Below are positions 43,840 to 55,137 of a stretch of 64,000 nucleotides of DNA, one piece after another (within the stretch, counting starts at the first letter, position 1; every line of letters begins with the position of its first letter). The translations under genes and the position numbers were made by a program. Origin of the DNA: Kutzneria kofuensis (GTDB lineage Bacteria > Actinomycetota > Actinomycetes > Mycobacteriales > Pseudonocardiaceae); contig NZ_JACHIR010000002.1 of NCBI RefSeq assembly GCF_014203355.1, positions 620,001 through 684,000 on the forward strand. The letters are read 5' to 3'. The notes below the pieces were generated by a model that worked only from the letters and a program-made list of their open reading frames with translations, was not told where the DNA came from and made no database searches.

Positions 43840-44666
43840 GGCCCCACACTAGCGACCACCATCGCGACGGCGATCGCGCCGATGGCCAGCCAGTCGACCC
43901 ACGCGAGCCGCTGCCCGAGCACGACAAACCCGACCAAGGCGGCCAGCACCGGGTTGACGCTCATGAACAGCCCGAAGAACTGGGCCGGCACGCGCCGCAG
44001 CGCGAACACATCGACCAGGAACGGGATGGCCGACGACAGGACGCCAGCGGTCAGCGCCTCGCCGAGCGAGTACGCGGTCGGCGGATGCAGAACCAGCACG
44101 ATGAGTCCGATCGGCACGTACACGAGCGCCGAAACCAGTGCGGCGGCAGCGGATCCCTGGGCACCGGGGAGCCGCTGCCCGACAGTCCGGTTGAGCAGGA
44201 TGTAGCACGCCCAGCAGGCGGCGGCGAGCAGCGCCAGGCCGATGCCGAGGTAGTCGGTGCTGGGCTGCGGACGAGCGAGCACCATGGCGGCGGGGGCCGC
44301 AACCAAGGCGCACCCCACGTCGGCCAAGCGCCGCGAACCGGCCACCGCCACGGCGACGGGTCCGAGGAACTCCAACGTCACGGCGAGACCGAGTCCGATG
44401 CGGTCGATCGCCGTGTACAGCGACAGGTTCATCGTCGCGAACACCAATGCCAGCGCCAGCACGGGCCGCCACTCGTACCCGGTGAACGACCGTAATCGCG
44501 GGCGGCCCGCCGCGAGCAGCACCGCGCCGGCCACCCACTGCCGCACCGCGACCACCCCGGCCGGCCCGATCACGGGAAATGCCAGCGCCGCCGTGGCCGC
44601 GCCGACCTGGCTGGACAGCGCGCCGCCCAGCATCATCGCCATTCCCCCGACGCGATCCGTCGTCAT
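43794..44666 (-). CDS. EamA/RhtA-family transporter
   Basis: About 290-residue drug/metabolite transporter with ten predicted helices in two EamA repeats (GAATAALAFPVIGPAGVVAVRQWVAGAVLL; LGIGLALLAAACWACYILLNRTVGQRLPG). The second repeat contains FFGLFMSVNPVLAALVGFVVLGQRL. Close relatives export homoserine/threonine or other amino acids. ATG 44666 (MTTDRVG) is favoured over 44714. Divergent from a LysR gene, which may control it; shared transcript with ogt. Confidence 0.88.
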   Translation of the reverse strand: MTTDRVGGMAMMLGGALSSQVGAATAALAFPVIGPAGVVAVRQWVAGAVLLAAGRPRLRSFTGYEWRPVLALALVFATMNLSLYTAIDRIGLGLAVTLEFLGPVAVAVAGSRRLADVGCALVAAPAAMVLARPQPSTDYLGIGLALLAAACWACYILLNRTVGQRLPGAQGSAAAALVSALVYVPIGLIVLVLHPPTAYSLGEALTAGVLSSAIPFLVDVFALRRVPAQFFGLFMSVNPVLAALVGFVVLGQRLAWVDWLAIGAIAVAMVVASVGPWAFGTRSRTRPSAP

Positions 44667-44734
44667 GCCGGCAGCCTGCGCCGCGCCGACGCATACGCAA
44701 AATGCATGCGACACGCCATCTATACGCTGGAGTC

Positions 44735-45607
44735 ATGGATCTCGAACTGCGTCAGCTCCGCTGCCTGGTCGCGATCGTGGACACGGGCACGTTCACCGAC
44801 GCCGCCATCGAGTTGGGCGTTTCGCAGGCGGCGGTGTCGCGCACGCTGTCCGCCCTCGAACGCGTGCTCGGCGTCCGCCTGCTGCACCGCACCAGCCGTT
44901 CCGTCACGCCGACGACCGCCGGCGTGCAGGTCCTGGCCCGCGCCCGGCAACTGCTGGCCGAGGCCGACAACCTGGTCCGCGAGGCCACGACCGGCCACAC
45001 CCGGCTCCGCATCGGGCACGCCTGGTCGGCGGTGGGCCGGCACACCGGCGAGTTCCAGCGCCGCTGGGCGGCCCGCCATCCCGGCGTCGAGCTGATGTTC
45101 ATCCGCACGAACACGCCGACCGGCGGCCTCGCCGAGGGCCTGTGCGACCTCGCGATCGTCCGCACGGCGATCGACCGCGAGCGCTATTCGCACGCGACCG
45201 TCGGCAGCGAACCCCGCTACTGCGTGATGGCCGCCGACGATCCGTGGGCCAAGCGAAGATCCATCACGCTGGCCGAGATCGGCGACCGCGTGCTGATGGT
45301 CGACCGCCGGACCGGCACGACCACCGCCGACCTGTGGCCGGCGGACAAGCGGCCCCGGCTCGAACCCACGAACGATGTCGACGACTGGCTCGCCGCCATC
45401 GCCGCCGGGCGCTGCGTCGGGATCACGCCGCAGGCGACGGTCACCCAGTACCGCCGCGACGGCATCGTCTACCGCCGGGTCCGCGACGCGCCGCCGGTGC
45501 CAGTGCACCTGATCTGGCGCCGGCACGACCCGCATCCCGCCACGCACGCGGCGATCGCTCTGCTCACCGAGCTGTACCAGGACTCACCAGGAACCGCACA
45601 CCGATGA
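44735..45607 (+). CDS. LysR-family transcriptional regulator
   Basis: 290-residue LysR regulator beginning MDLELRQLRCLVAIVDTGTFTDAAIELGVSQAAVSRTLSALERVLGVRLLHRTSRSVTPT, followed by the effector-binding domain (LRIGHAWSAVGRHTGEFQRRW, CDLAIVRTAIDRERYSHATVG). Divergent from the EamA exporter (69 bases between starts), so regulation of the exporter is likely. Its 3' end overlaps a convergent small gene by 24 bases. Confidence 0.92.
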   Translation: MDLELRQLRCLVAIVDTGTFTDAAIELGVSQAAVSRTLSALERVLGVRLLHRTSRSVTPTTAGVQVLARARQLLAEADNLVREATTGHTRLRIGHAWSAVGRHTGEFQRRWAARHPGVELMFIRTNTPTGGLAEGLCDLAIVRTAIDRERYSHATVGSEPRYCVMAADDPWAKRRSITLAEIGDRVLMVDRRTGTTTADLWPADKRPRLEPTNDVDDWLAAIAAGRCVGITPQATVTQYRRDGIVYRRVRDAPPVPVHLIWRRHDPHPATHAAIALLTELYQDSPGTAHR

Positions 45608-45994
45608 CGCCGACCGCGCGGCGGACACGACAGCGGTCCACGGCGGCAGGCACTCGCCGAACACGGGCCGCTGCAACCAGCGCCGCTCCCCCGCGCCGCC
45701 CGCGTCGGGCAACGGGATCACGGTGCCGACGGGCAGCCAGCCCACCTGGATCCGCACCAGGTCGGCCCAGGTCGCCGGGCGCAGCTGGGTCCGCGCCTGG
45801 GTTATGAAGATCCACTCGCGGTGCCGGCCGACCGACAGGATGATCGGCGCGCGCAGCAGGCAGCGGGTCAGGATGCCGTTCACCTCGGCCGCGAAGCCGG
45901 CGCGCATGATCAGCGCGTCCGCGGTGTCGCCGACGACGATGTGGTCGCCGGCGAACAGTTGGACCTCGGAACGGGTGTTGGCGACAGCGGTCAT
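45584..45994 (-). CDS. Hypothetical protein
   Basis: 136-residue protein, not recognised. It begins MTAVANTRSEVQLFAGDHIVVGDTADALIMRAG, has a mixed alpha/beta composition with HREWIFITQARTQLRPATWADLVRIQVGWLPVGTVIPLPDAG, and no membrane segment or motif. WIFITQ…ATWADLV and G-x-V-I-P-L-P resemble short regions of actinobacterial proteins related to bifunctional DNA primase/polymerase N-termini, but the match is too weak to assign. ATG 45994 follows GGGAGAGGCACC on the minus strand, supporting translation. Confidence 0.6.
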   Translation of the reverse strand: MTAVANTRSEVQLFAGDHIVVGDTADALIMRAGFAAEVNGILTRCLLRAPIILSVGRHREWIFITQARTQLRPATWADLVRIQVGWLPVGTVIPLPDAGGAGERRWLQRPVFGECLPPWTAVVSAARSASSVCGSW

Positions 45995-46229
45995 GGTGCC
46001 TCTCCCAACGACCAGGGTTGGCTACCGCGTTGGTCGAGGATGCGCGCGAAGCAGGACCGCGTGATCACCGAACGCCGCGCGGAAGCGCGACCGGGGACTT
46101 CACTTGAGCACTCCACGGGTGCAGGGCTTGTCGGACCGGCAGAATCTAGGCCCGCGGCGGCGATGAAGTCGAGGCGAGCACACCACTACTCGGGGAATCC
46201 CTGGAAACACCGCTCCCCGGCGGCAGTGA

Positions 46230-46270
46230 TCGGGTAGACCTGTGTCGTGGGGAGCATTCGGGTAGACCTG
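46230..46270. repeat. 13-bp direct repeat across the PKS start
   Basis: TCGGGTAGACCTG at 46230-46242 and 46258-46270, 28 bases apart, on either side of the chosen GTG start (46247). Possibly a regulator site or a relic of slippage. Confidence 0.5.
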
Positions 46271-49200
46271 CTCAGGCCGTTGCTGACGTCCGTGGGCCAC
46301 CACGACGCCGACCGCCCGGCGGTCAGCGACGGCCGCCGCACTCTGACCTACGGCGAACTGCGTGGCACCGGGTGCCTCGACGTCGAACGCGGCGACCGGG
46401 TGCTGATCCACATCGGGAACCGCGTCGAATTCGTCGAATACCTGCTGGCGGCGCTGCGGTCGGCGGCGATCGCGGTGCCGGTGAGCGTGCGGGCGACGGT
46501 GGCGGAACTCGCGCACATCGCCCGGGATTCCGGCGCCACCCTGATCGTCACCGAGGCCAGGAACGCGGATCTGGTGCGGCGCCTGAACTTGCGGACGGTG
46601 ATCGTCGAGGACGGGCCGGCATGGCGTGAGCCGCGCGACGAGCTCGGTGTGGACGAACCTTGCTGGCTGCTCTACACATCCGGCACGACCGGCCGCCCGA
46701 AGGGCGTGCTGACCACGCAGCGCGCGATGCTGTGGTCGACGGCCGCGTGTTACGCGCCGACGTTCGGTCTGTCCGAACAGGACACGATCGTCTGGCCGCT
46801 ACCGTTGCACCACGCGTACGCGCTGTCGCTCGCGATCGTCGGTTCGATCACGGCCGGCGCGCACACCAGGATCGTGGACAGCGACCTGGGCCTCGCCATC
46901 GCGCAGCACCCCGGCTGTGTGCTGACCGGCGTGCCGACGACGTATCTCCAACTGCGCCGGGACATCGCGGTCACGCCGCCCAGGCTGTGCCTGTCGTCCG
47001 GGGCGCCCTGCACGCCGGCCGCGCGATCCGCCGTGCGAGAGACGTTCGGCGTGCCACTGCTGGACGGTTACGGGAGCACGGAGGCCGGCGGCAAGATCGC
47101 GGTGCAGCGGCCGGGCGAGGACGGGCTGACTCCGTTGCCCGGAGTGGACGTCCGGATCGTGGACGACGAGATCCAGGTGCGCAGTCCCGGCCTGATGCTC
47201 TGCTACCACGGCCAGCCGACAGCCTCCATCGTGGACGGCTGGTACCACACCGGCGACGTCGGCCGGCTGACTGACGGCAAGCTGGTCATCGAGGGCCGGA
47301 TCGACGATGTGATCATCTGCGGCGGGCAGAACGTGCACCCGCTGGAGATCGAGTCGGTGCTGCTGGAATCGCCGTCGGTGCGGGACGTGCTCGTGGCCGG
47401 CCGGCCGGACGACATGGTCGGCCAGGTGCCGGTCGCGCACATCGTGCCGGCGGACGACGGCTTCGATCCCGAGGCACTGCGTCAACTCTGCCTGCGGCGG
47501 TTGTCCCTGCACAAGGTGCCGGTGGCGTTCGAGATCGCCGACATGATTCCCCGCACCGCGTCCGGGAAGCCGCTGCGCCGGCAGTTCGTGGCCAAGCCTG
47601 GCCTCGTGGATGTGGTGCGCACCGAGATCGTGGCGCTGTGCGGTCACGACGGCGGCGACCGGTGGCGCGAGCGGCCGTTCACCGATCTCGGGCTGACATC
47701 GATGGCTGGCGTCCAATTGCGACATCGGATCGCCGCGCTGACCGGGGTCACGCTGCCGCATTCGCTGGTCTACGACTTTCCCACGCCCGGTGAGGTGATC
47801 GCCGAGGTCGAGCGAATCCTGGCCGGCGAGGCGGCGCCGGAACCCCAGGCTCCGCAGCAGGTCGACGACGAGCCGATCGCGATCGTGGCGATGGCCTGCC
47901 GGTATCCGGGTGGCGTCCGGTCGCCGGCGGACCTGTGGCGCCTGGTGGCCGACGGCATCGACGCGACCGGCGACTTCCCCACCGACCGCGGCTGGGATCT
48001 CGACGGCCTCTACGACCCGGATCCGGACCGCATCGGCGGTTCCACCACGCGGCGCGGCGGTTTCCTCTACGACGCCGCCGATTTCGACGCGGGGATGTTC
48101 CGGATCTCGCCGCGGGAGGCGCTGGCGACCGATCCGCAGCAGCGGCTGCTGTTGGAGACGTCGTGGGAGCTGTTCGAGCGCGCCGGTATCGACATGGCCT
48201 CGCTTCGGGGCAGCGACACCGGGGTGTTCGTCGGTGTGATGAACGAGGACTACGCGAGCCGGTTCGAGTCGCACGAACTGGAGGCGCGCCTGGGCATCGG
48301 CTCCTCGCACGCGGTGGCATCCGGCCGGATCTCCTACACCTTCGGGCTGAACGGGCCGGCGGTCACGGTCGACACCGCCTGCTCGTCGTCGCTGGTGGCA
48401 TTGCATTGGGCGGCCAGGGCTCTGCGGTCCGGCGAATGCTCGCTCGCGGTTGCCGGCGGGGCGACGGTGATGGCGACGCCCCGCACGTTCCTGGCGTTCA
48501 GCCGCCAGCGTGGCCTGTCCCCGGACGGCCGGTGCCGGTCGTACGCGGCGGGCGCCGACGGCACCGCTTGGTCGGAAGGCGTCGGAATCCTGCTGCTGGA
48601 ACGGCTGTCCGACGCTCGCCGCAACGGTCACCCGGTCCTGGCTCTGCTGCGCGGCTCCGCCGTGAACTCCGACGGGGCGTCGAACGGCCTGACCGCGCCG
48701 AGCGGACGGGCCCAGCGAGCCGTGATCCACTCGGCGCTGGCCGATGCCGGTTTGTCCACTGTGGATGTGGATGCGGTGGACGGTCACGGCACCGCGACTC
48801 CGCTGGGAGACCCGATCGAGGCGGAGGCGTTGATCGCCACGTACGGCCAGCACCGCGATCGGCCGCTGTGGCTGGGCTCCGTGAAGTCCAACATCGGCCA
48901 CACCCAGGCCGCCGCCGGTGTCGCCGGCGTGATCAAGATGGTGGAGGCGCTGCGGCACGAGCTCCTGCCGCCCTCCCTGTTCGCCGGTGATCCCAGCCCA
49001 CGCGTCGACTGGTCCGCCGGGCGGGTGTCCCTGCTCGCCGAGCCACAATCATGGCCGCAATGCGACCGCATCCGCCGCGCCGGCGTGTCCTCGTTCGGCA
49101 TCGGCGGCACCAACGCCCATGTGATCATCGAGGAAGCACCGGCGACCGATGCCCCGCCACGCAACGAGTTCCCGCCGGCTCCGTGGCTGATCAGCGCCGC

Positions 49201-52200
49201 TGACGCCAGCGCGTTGCCGGCGGTGGCAGCCGGCCTGCTGGCCGCCGGGGATCAGCTGGATGTGGCCTACACCCTCGCCACTCGCACCGCGCTGGAGCAT
49301 CGGGCGATGGTACCGGCCGGCGACCTTGCGTCGTTGCAAGCGATTGCGGCGGGCGAGACCGGCGGGCAGAGAGTTCGCGCCGGCGCGAAGGTGGCCTACA
49401 TGTTCAGCGGCCAGGGTGCCCAGCGGGCGGGCATGGGCAGGGAACTTTCCCGGCTGTTCCCGGTGTTTGCCGAGGCTTTCGACAACGCTTGCGCGGCGAT
49501 CGGCGGCCCGGTGCGCGAGGTGGCCTTCAGCGGGGAGCTGCTCGATCGGACCGATCACGCACAGGGAGCCCTGTTCGCGTTCGAGGTGGCGGTGTGCCGG
49601 CTGCTGGAATCCTGGGGTGCAAGGCCGGACTTCCTGGTCGGGCACTCGATCGGCGAGATCGCCGCGGCGCACGTCGCCGGCGTCCTGGAACTCGACGACG
49701 CGGCGGCGTTGGTGGCGGCACGGGGACGATTGATGGCGGCGCTGCCACCCGGTGGAGTGATGATCGCGGTCGATGCGACGGAGGCGGAGATCGAGCCGTT
49801 GCTGAGCGATGGAGTCTCCATCGCGGCGATCAACGGGCCGAGATCGCTGGTGCTGTCGGGCAAGGAGGAGGCGGTCGAGGCAATCGCCCAGAGGTGCCGT
49901 CGCGGTACGCGGCTCAAGGTCAGCCACGCCTTCCACTCGCCGCTGATCGAGCCGATGCTCGACGAATTCCGGGCCGTGGCGGAGAAGCTCACCTACCACC
50001 GGCCGGAGATTCCGCTGATCTCCACGCTCACGGGGCGCGCCGCCGACACCATCGACGCCGACTACTGGGTGCGGCACGCCCGCGAGACCGTCCGGTTCGG
50101 CGATGCGCTGACGACGCTGACTCCGGACACCGCGATCTTCCTCGAAGTGGGCCCGGACGCCGTGCTCAGCCGCGCCACGGCGCCGGCGGTCTCGACCACG
50201 CACTCCGGGGCGGGCCTGCTCAACGCCCTCGGCGCGCTGAACACCGCCGGCATCGCGATCGACTGGCGGGCCGTGTTCAGCGGCAGCGGCGCCCGGCTCA
50301 CGGACCTGCCGACGTACCCGTTCCAGCGCACCCGCTACTGGCTCGACCCGAAGCCAACGGCCACAACAGCCGGCCTGCTCGGGCCGGCGTTGAAGGCCCC
50401 GGACTCGCCGAGGATCGTGCACGGCGGCTCGATCGGCCTCCGCAGCCACCCCTGGCTCGCCGATCACGTCGTCGGCGGCGAGGCCGTCGTGCCGGCAACG
50501 GTGTTCGTCGAGATCGCGCTGCAGGCCGGACAAGCCGTCGAGGAACTGACCATCGAGCGGCCCTTGCGCGTGCGCGACGAGATCCAGCTCCAGGTCGTGA
50601 TCGACGACCGGCGGATCGACATCTACGCCTTGGCCGGCAACGAGTGGATCCGGCACTCCTCGGGACGTGTCAAGGACCCGGCTCCGGCCCCGAGCCGCGG
50701 AGAATGGCCGCCGGTCGACGCCACCGAGCTGGACATCGCCTACGACCTGTTCGGCTACGGCCCCGCATTCCGTGCGGTGACCGCCCTGTGGCGGCGCGGC
50801 GACGAGATCTTCGCGGAGGTCGAGGCCGACGCCTTCCCCGTGCTCCTTGACGCCGCCGTGCACGCGACAGCTCTCGCTGAAGGGCCAGCCGCGGCAAGGG
50901 TTCCGTTCCTCTGGACCGGTGTGGACCGCTACCGGGCCGGTGCCCGCCGGGCCCGGGTGCGCCTGCTGAAGACGGGCCCGGACACCATCCGGGCCGAGCT
51001 TCACGACGACGCCGGCGAACCGATCGCGGTGGTGGAGTCGATGCTCACGCGCCCGTTGCCGGCGTGTCAGACCATGCTCTACCGTCCACACTGGATCGAG
51101 GTGCCCCAGACGCCCGCGGACAGCAAGCTCGTCGAGATCACCGGCGACGACTTGAGGGCAATGACCACCAAGGCGCTGGAGGAACTACACGACTGGCAGC
51201 AGACCAACGAAAGGCTGCTGCTCGTGACGAGAAACGCCACCGGCCCCGATCCCGACCTCGCCGCCGCGGCCGTGTGGGGACTGGGCCTGTCCGCCGCGGC
51301 CGAACACCCCGAGCGGATCACGCTCGTCGACCTCGATGCGACCTTCCCGCTCGACCGCGTCCCCAGCCTGGTCGGCGGCAGCCGCGAACCCCAACTCGCC
51401 ATCCGGAACGGCGTCCCGCGCGCCCTCCGCGTCACTCGAGCCGTTCCGTCGACGAAACGCCCCATCGATCCCGCCGGCACCGTGCTGATCACCGGCGGCA
51501 CCGGCGCGATCGGCTCGCTGGTCGCCCGGCACCTCGTCGCCGAGCACGGCATCCGGCACCTCGTGCTGACCAGCCGAAATCCCGGCCCCATCGATGTCGA
51601 CGCCGACGTCAAGGCCGTCGCCGGTGACGTCGCCGACCGCGTCTTCGTCGACCGCCTGATAGAACAGTGCGATCCCCCGCTGACCGCGGTCATCCACTCC
51701 GCCGCCATACTCGACGACGGCGTCCTGGCTGCTCAGACACCGTCCCGAATGGACGCTGTCCTGCGGCCGAAGGCCGACGGCGCCTGGGTTCTGCACGAGG
51801 CGACCAAGGACCTGCCGCTGTCGGCGTTCGTGCTGTTCTCCTCCGTTGCCGGCGTCTTCGGCAAGGCCGGGCAGGCCAACTACGCCGCCGCCAACCGATA
51901 CCTCGACGCCCTCGCGTGCCACCGCCGCGCCCACGGCTTGCCGGCCGTCTCGATGGCTTGGGGCCTCTGGGATGCCGGCCTCGGCGACCAGATATCCGAC
52001 CTCGCCCGCCGGCGCATCACCGCCGCCGGCATCGCCGGCCTCATCCCCGAACAGGGACTCGCCCTGTTCGACGCCGCCCTCGGCTCGGACGAACCCGTGC
52101 TCATCCCGGTCCGATTCGACGGCGCCGCCACGGAACTTCCGGCCGTCGCCGGCCTCCGCCGTGCCACGAAACGCCGCTGGCCACAGCAACCGTCCACAAT

Positions 52201-52429
52201 GGATCTGAAAGCCCTGATCCGGGAGGAGCTTGCCGCCGTTCTCGGACACGACGATCCGACCGAACTCCCCGACGACAAGCCCTTCCCCGACCTCGGCTTC
52301 GACTCCCTGACGGTGGTGGAGATCCGGACCCGGCTGGCCGCGCTCACCGGCCTCGACCTGCCGGCCACGCTGCTGTTCGACCGGCCGACCGTCACGGATC
52401 TCGCCACCTACCTGGCACAGGCGCGTTAG
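46247..52429 (+). CDS. Single-module type I polyketide synthase with AMP-ligase loading domain
   Basis: 2,060-residue multienzyme. In order: acyl-AMP ligase (1-~450; [13 protein letters not shown] ~141, Lys in ASGKPLRR ~440); ACP1 (Ser485, DLGLTSM); KS (~540-970; Cys712 in DTACSSS, His847 in VDGHGTAT, His885 in NIGHTQA); AT (~1030-1320; GHSIG Ser1134; HAFHS 1227-1231, predicting malonyl-CoA); DH (~1390-1570; His1407, Asp1535); KR (~1740-1930; Rossmann GGTGAIG, LDD, Ser1866, Tyr1879, Asn1883, B-type); ACP2 (Ser2020). All catalytic residues are present. No ER, no thioesterase, no docking partner beside it. The GTG start has no clear ribosome site. It presumably loads a free carboxylic acid, extends it one or more times, and hands it on. 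Confidence 0.95.
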   Translation: MGSIRVDLLRPLLTSVGHHDADRPAVSDGRRTLTYGELRGTGCLDVERGDRVLIHIGNRVEFVEYLLAALRSAAIAVPVSVRATVAELAHIARDSGATLIVTEARNADLVRRLNLRTVIVEDGPAWREPRDELGVDEPCWLLYTSGTTGRPKGVLTTQRAMLWSTAACYAPTFGLSEQDTIVWPLPLHHAYALSLAIVGSITAGAHTRIVDSDLGLAIAQHPGCVLTGVPTTYLQLRRDIAVTPPRLCLSSGAPCTPAARSAVRETFGVPLLDGYGSTEAGGKIAVQRPGEDGLTPLPGVDVRIVDDEIQVRSPGLMLCYHGQPTASIVDGWYHTGDVGRLTDGKLVIEGRIDDVIICGGQNVHPLEIESVLLESPSVRDVLVAGRPDDMVGQVPVAHIVPADDGFDPEALRQLCLRRLSLHKVPVAFEIADMIPRTASGKPLRRQFVAKPGLVDVVRTEIVALCGHDGGDRWRERPFTDLGLTSMAGVQLRHRIAALTGVTLPHSLVYDFPTPGEVIAEVERILAGEAAPEPQAPQQVDDEPIAIVAMACRYPGGVRSPADLWRLVADGIDATGDFPTDRGWDLDGLYDPDPDRIGGSTTRRGGFLYDAADFDAGMFRISPREALATDPQQRLLLETSWELFERAGIDMASLRGSDTGVFVGVMNEDYASRFESHELEARLGIGSSHAVASGRISYTFGLNGPAVTVDTACSSSLVALHWAARALRSGECSLAVAGGATVMATPRTFLAFSRQRGLSPDGRCRSYAAGADGTAWSEGVGILLLERLSDARRNGHPVLALLRGSAVNSDGASNGLTAPSGRAQRAVIHSALADAGLSTVDVDAVDGHGTATPLGDPIEAEALIATYGQHRDRPLWLGSVKSNIGHTQAAAGVAGVIKMVEALRHELLPPSLFAGDPSPRVDWSAGRVSLLAEPQSWPQCDRIRRAGVSSFGIGGTNAHVIIEEAPATDAPPRNEFPPAPWLISAADASALPAVAAGLLAAGDQLDVAYTLATRTALEHRAMVPAGDLASLQAIAAGETGGQRVRAGAKVAYMFSGQGAQRAGMGRELSRLFPVFAEAFDNACAAIGGPVREVAFSGELLDRTDHAQGALFAFEVAVCRLLESWGARPDFLVGHSIGEIAAAHVAGVLELDDAAALVAARGRLMAALPPGGVMIAVDATEAEIEPLLSDGVSIAAINGPRSLVLSGKEEAVEAIAQRCRRGTRLKVSHAFHSPLIEPMLDEFRAVAEKLTYHRPEIPLISTLTGRAADTIDADYWVRHARETVRFGDALTTLTPDTAIFLEVGPDAVLSRATAPAVSTTHSGAGLLNALGALNTAGIAIDWRAVFSGSGARLTDLPTYPFQRTRYWLDPKPTATTAGLLGPALKAPDSPRIVHGGSIGLRSHPWLADHVVGGEAVVPATVFVEIALQAGQAVEELTIERPLRVRDEIQLQVVIDDRRIDIYALAGNEWIRHSSGRVKDPAPAPSRGEWPPVDATELDIAYDLFGYGPAFRAVTALWRRGDEIFAEVEADAFPVLLDAAVHATALAEGPAAARVPFLWTGVDRYRAGARRARVRLLKTGPDTIRAELHDDAGEPIAVVESMLTRPLPACQTMLYRPHWIEVPQTPADSKLVEITGDDLRAMTTKALEELHDWQQTNERLLLVTRNATGPDPDLAAAAVWGLGLSAAAEHPERITLVDLDATFPLDRVPSLVGGSREPQLAIRNGVPRALRVTRAVPSTKRPIDPAGTVLITGGTGAIGSLVARHLVAEHGIRHLVLTSRNPGPIDVDADVKAVAGDVADRVFVDRLIEQCDPPLTAVIHSAAILDDGVLAAQTPSRMDAVLRPKADGAWVLHEATKDLPLSAFVLFSSVAGVFGKAGQANYAAANRYLDALACHRRAHGLPAVSMAWGLWDAGLGDQISDLARRRITAAGIAGLIPEQGLALFDAALGSDEPVLIPVRFDGAATELPAVAGLRRATKRRWPQQPSTMDLKALIREELAAVLGHDDPTELPDDKPFPDLGFDSLTVVEIRTRLAALTGLDLPATLLFDRPTVTDLATYLAQAR

Positions 52430-53166
52430 CGGGTGCGCTCCAGCAGCGCGAACAGGTTCTCCCAGTGCCGCTGCTCGGCGGCGGCGTTGTGGGCGGCGGT
52501 GTCGGACATGGTGAAGCCGTGCTCCGCGCCCTCGTACAGCTCGGAGCGGTAGGTGACGCCGGCCTCGTCCAGCGCGGCCTCCAGCGTCTTGATCTGCTCC
52601 GCGCTCATCGAGTGGTCGTTGTCGGCGTGTCCGAAGTAGACCTCGCCGGTGATGGACCCGACGGCCAGGTGCGGGCTGTCCGGCTGGTCGGTGGCCAGCC
52701 GGCCGCCATGGAAGGACGCGATGGCCTTCACCCGGTCCGGCAGCGCCTCGATCACGCGCAACGCGTTGGTGCCGCCCATGCAGTAGCCGGTGATCACGAC
52801 CGGCCCCGCCTCGACACCGTCCTGCGCGGCCAGGAAGTCGATGTACTTGGCGGCGTCCCGAACGATCGTCTCGGGCGTCAGGGCGGCGATCAGCGGCATG
52901 ATCTGCCCGAACAGCGCGCCGCGCTTGTCCGGATCGCCCAGGTCGGCCAGGTCGAACTGCGGTGCCCGACCGCCACGGTAGAGCAGGTTCGGCGCCAGCA
53001 CGGCGTAGCCGCGGGCGGCGATGCGCTCGGCCATCTCCTCGATCCGGGGCCGCAACCCGAAGGCGTCCATGAACAGAAGCACCCCGGGGCCACCGCCGTC
53101 CGGCACCACCAAGTAGGAATCGGCGACGCCGTCCTCGGTCGGCACGTCCACCATGCCCTTGCGCAT
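52426..53166 (-). CDS. Dienelactone hydrolase family protein
   Basis: 246-residue alpha/beta hydrolase of the carboxymethylenebutenolidase type. Nucleophile in [11 protein letters not shown] (Cys), with AEHGFT supplying the catalytic His and the acidic residue in GHADNDHSM. Start [32 protein letters not shown] is family-typical. Converges with the PKS gene, overlapping by 4 bases; it is on the opposite strand and so is not necessarily part of that pathway. Confidence 0.92.
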   Translation of the reverse strand: MRKGMVDVPTEDGVADSYLVVPDGGGPGVLLFMDAFGLRPRIEEMAERIAARGYAVLAPNLLYRGGRAPQFDLADLGDPDKRGALFGQIMPLIAALTPETIVRDAAKYIDFLAAQDGVEAGPVVITGYCMGGTNALRVIEALPDRVKAIASFHGGRLATDQPDSPHLAVGSITGEVYFGHADNDHSMSAEQIKTLEAALDEAGVTYRSELYEGAEHGFTMSDTAAHNAAAEQRHWENLFALLERTR

Positions 53167-53214
53167 GTGCTGTCACTCCACTCGCGATTCGGCAACCACG
53201 CTGTGCCACCAAAC

Positions 53215-54198
53215 CTACCGTTGCGCGATCAGGACCTTGCCGACCGCGTCGCCGCTCTCCACGAGCCGGTGCGCGGCAGCGACCTCCGCCAGCGGGAACC
53301 GGGCGGCGATCGGATGCGTCAGCACACCGTCGGCGAGCAGCCGGTTCACGTGCTCGGTCCCGGCGCGCATCGCCGGCGCCGGCATGGTGAACACCTGCAC
53401 GGCGCGAATGGTGACATTTCGTCGCATCAACGGGTAGAACGGCAACGCTGGCTCCGTCACGGCGTCCGAGCCGTAGGCGACGATCGTCCCGTTCGTCGCG
53501 ATCACGGCCGACGTCAACGGAAGATTCGCCCCGAAAGCGACATCCACCACCCGCTGCACGCCGCCGCGGGACAACGCCAGGATCTCCGCCGCGGCGTCGT
53601 CCGAGCGGTAGTCGACGACGTGGTCGGCGCCGGCCGCCAGCGCGGCCTTCTGCTTCTCCGGTGTGCTGGCGGTCGCCAACACCGTTGCCCCGCCGTGCTT
53701 GGCCAGTTCGATGGCGTAGTGGGCGACCGCGCCCGCCCCGCCGGTGACGAGGACGGTCTTGCCGGCCACGGGGCCGTCGACGAAGACTGCCCGATGTGCC
53801 GTCAGAGCCGGCACGCCCAGACAGGCGCCCGCCTCGAAGGAGGTGCCGTCCGGCAAGGGAACCGCCCGTTCCGCCGGCACGACCACGTATTCGGCGGAAG
53901 TGCCGTACGGCCGGCCCTGGTTCGCGCAGTGCACCCAGACCCGGCTGCCGAGCCGGGAAGCCGGCACCCGCGGGCCGATCCGGTCGATCACGCCCGCGCC
54001 GTCGTCGCCGGGCACGACTCGTGGATCAATCATGGCTCGTCCGCCGGCACCGGCCCGCCGCTTCACGTCGGCCGGATTGACGCCGGTGGCGTGCAGCCGG
54101 ACCCGGACCTCGCCGATTCCCGGCTCGGGATCGGGAAGTTCCCCCACCACGAGCACGTCCTCGGCGGCGCCGACACGCTCGTACCAGGCGGCCCTCAT
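53215..54198 (-). CDS. Quinone oxidoreductase-like NADPH reductase
   Basis: 327-residue MDR-superfamily protein. GroES-like N-terminus (VRLHATGVNPADVKRRAG), nucleotide motif VLVTGGAGAVAHYAIELAKHGGATVLATAST, and the terminal AAAHRLVESGDAVGKVLIAQR. No zinc ligands are visible. Start ATG overlaps the upstream hydrolase stop by 4 bases, so the pair is translationally coupled. Substrate unknown. Confidence 0.92.
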   Translation of the reverse strand: MRAAWYERVGAAEDVLVVGELPDPEPGIGEVRVRLHATGVNPADVKRRAGAGGRAMIDPRVVPGDDGAGVIDRIGPRVPASRLGSRVWVHCANQGRPYGTSAEYVVVPAERAVPLPDGTSFEAGACLGVPALTAHRAVFVDGPVAGKTVLVTGGAGAVAHYAIELAKHGGATVLATASTPEKQKAALAAGADHVVDYRSDDAAAEILALSRGGVQRVVDVAFGANLPLTSAVIATNGTIVAYGSDAVTEPALPFYPLMRRNVTIRAVQVFTMPAPAMRAGTEHVNRLLADGVLTHPIAARFPLAEVAAAHRLVESGDAVGKVLIAQR

Positions 54199-55082
54199 CT
54201 CAGGAACTCCGCCAGCGCCGCCGCGACCAGGCCGGGTTGTTCCAGCGTCTGCATGTGCGGCGTGCCGGGCAGCACCCGGAACTGCGAACCCGGGATCCTC
54301 GCCGCGATACCACGCATGATCTCCGGTGTGGTGGAGACGTCGTGCTCGCCGGCGAGCACGAGGGTCGGCAGCCCCAGCCCGGCCAACCTTCCTCGCACGT
54401 CAAGGCCCTTGAACGCGCGCCAGGCGGCGGCCCAGTCGGTCGAGTTGCCGCCGAGCACGCGTTCCCGGGCGTACTGCACGCTCTCGCCGTTCACGGCGAG
54501 GGCGTTCGCGGTGAACCACCGCGTCAACGACGGGGCGACCTGCGCCGCCATGCCGTCGGTCTCCCCGGACGACGCCCGCCCCTCGAAGGCGTCGAACGGG
54601 ACGTCGGTGGTCGCCAACAGCGCCAGCGACGCGAACCGCTCGGGCGCGGCCACCGCCGCGGTCTGCGCGATGCCGCCGCCGAACGACAGTCCGACGACGT
54701 GCGCCCGTTCCACGCCGATCGCGTCCAGCACGCCGATCAGGTCGCGGGCGGTGTCGGCCATCGTGTACGGGCTCGGCGAACCGGCGGCCATGCCGTGGCC
54801 CCGCACGTCGTAGGCGAACACGCGGCGGCCGACGGCGAGGGAGTCCATCACCGGCTCCCACATCTGCCAGTCGAGGCCGAGGGCGTGCACGAGCAGCACC
54901 GCCGGTCCGCTGTCGCCGCGCTGCGCCACCACCGTGTCGTGGTCGGCGAGTCGTACCCGGTGCAGCTGGGGCTGGTCGTCGACCACCGTGGTGGTGTCGA
55001 GCTGGCGGGGAAAGCCGGTGTCGAGCGACATCCATGTGGCCAGGCCGCGCATCCGTGCGTCGGCCAGCGATGTGACGGTCAT
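54195..55082 (-). CDS. Alpha/beta hydrolase (3-oxoadipate enol-lactonase-like)
   Basis: 295-residue hydrolase. Oxyanion HAL motif (LLVHALGLDWQMWEPVMDSL), nucleophile elbow GLSFGGGIAQ (Ser), acid in LAGEHDVSTTP, and His in PGTPHMQTLEQPG. DVRGHGMAAGSPSPYTMADTARDL matches PcaD-type lactonases. Coupled to the downstream quinone oxidoreductase and 55 bases after a LysR gene on the same strand, so the three may form a regulated catabolic unit. Confidence 0.9.
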   Translation of the reverse strand: MTVTSLADARMRGLATWMSLDTGFPRQLDTTTVVDDQPQLHRVRLADHDTVVAQRGDSGPAVLLVHALGLDWQMWEPVMDSLAVGRRVFAYDVRGHGMAAGSPSPYTMADTARDLIGVLDAIGVERAHVVGLSFGGGIAQTAAVAAPERFASLALLATTDVPFDAFEGRASSGETDGMAAQVAPSLTRWFTANALAVNGESVQYARERVLGGNSTDWAAAWRAFKGLDVRGRLAGLGLPTLVLAGEHDVSTTPEIMRGIAARIPGSQFRVLPGTPHMQTLEQPGLVAAALAEFLR

Positions 55083-55110
55083 GTCTCAACCTTTGTCCCG
55101 CCGCCGTGAT

Positions 55111-55123
55111 ATGTCCAAGACAT
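55111..55123. promoter_or_regulatory. Short dyad between LysR and hydrolase genes
   Basis: ATGTCCAAGACAT (55111-55123), arms ATGTC/GACAT around CAA, in the 55-base gap between the LysR stop (55138) and hydrolase start (55082). Candidate regulator site. Confidence 0.4.
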
Positions 55124-55137
55124 GATGGAGCTGATGG

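Noticed and set aside
46247-47840. N-terminal domain of the PKS as an NRPS adenylation module
   Set aside because: No condensation domain; followed by ACP and KS, and the sequence is of the acyl-AMP/CoA-ligase loading type.
51667-54813. A 1,048-codon plus-strand frame across the PKS end and the hydrolase region
   Set aside because: Frame runs through three well-supported genes on either strand and has composition of an antisense or shifted reading of them.
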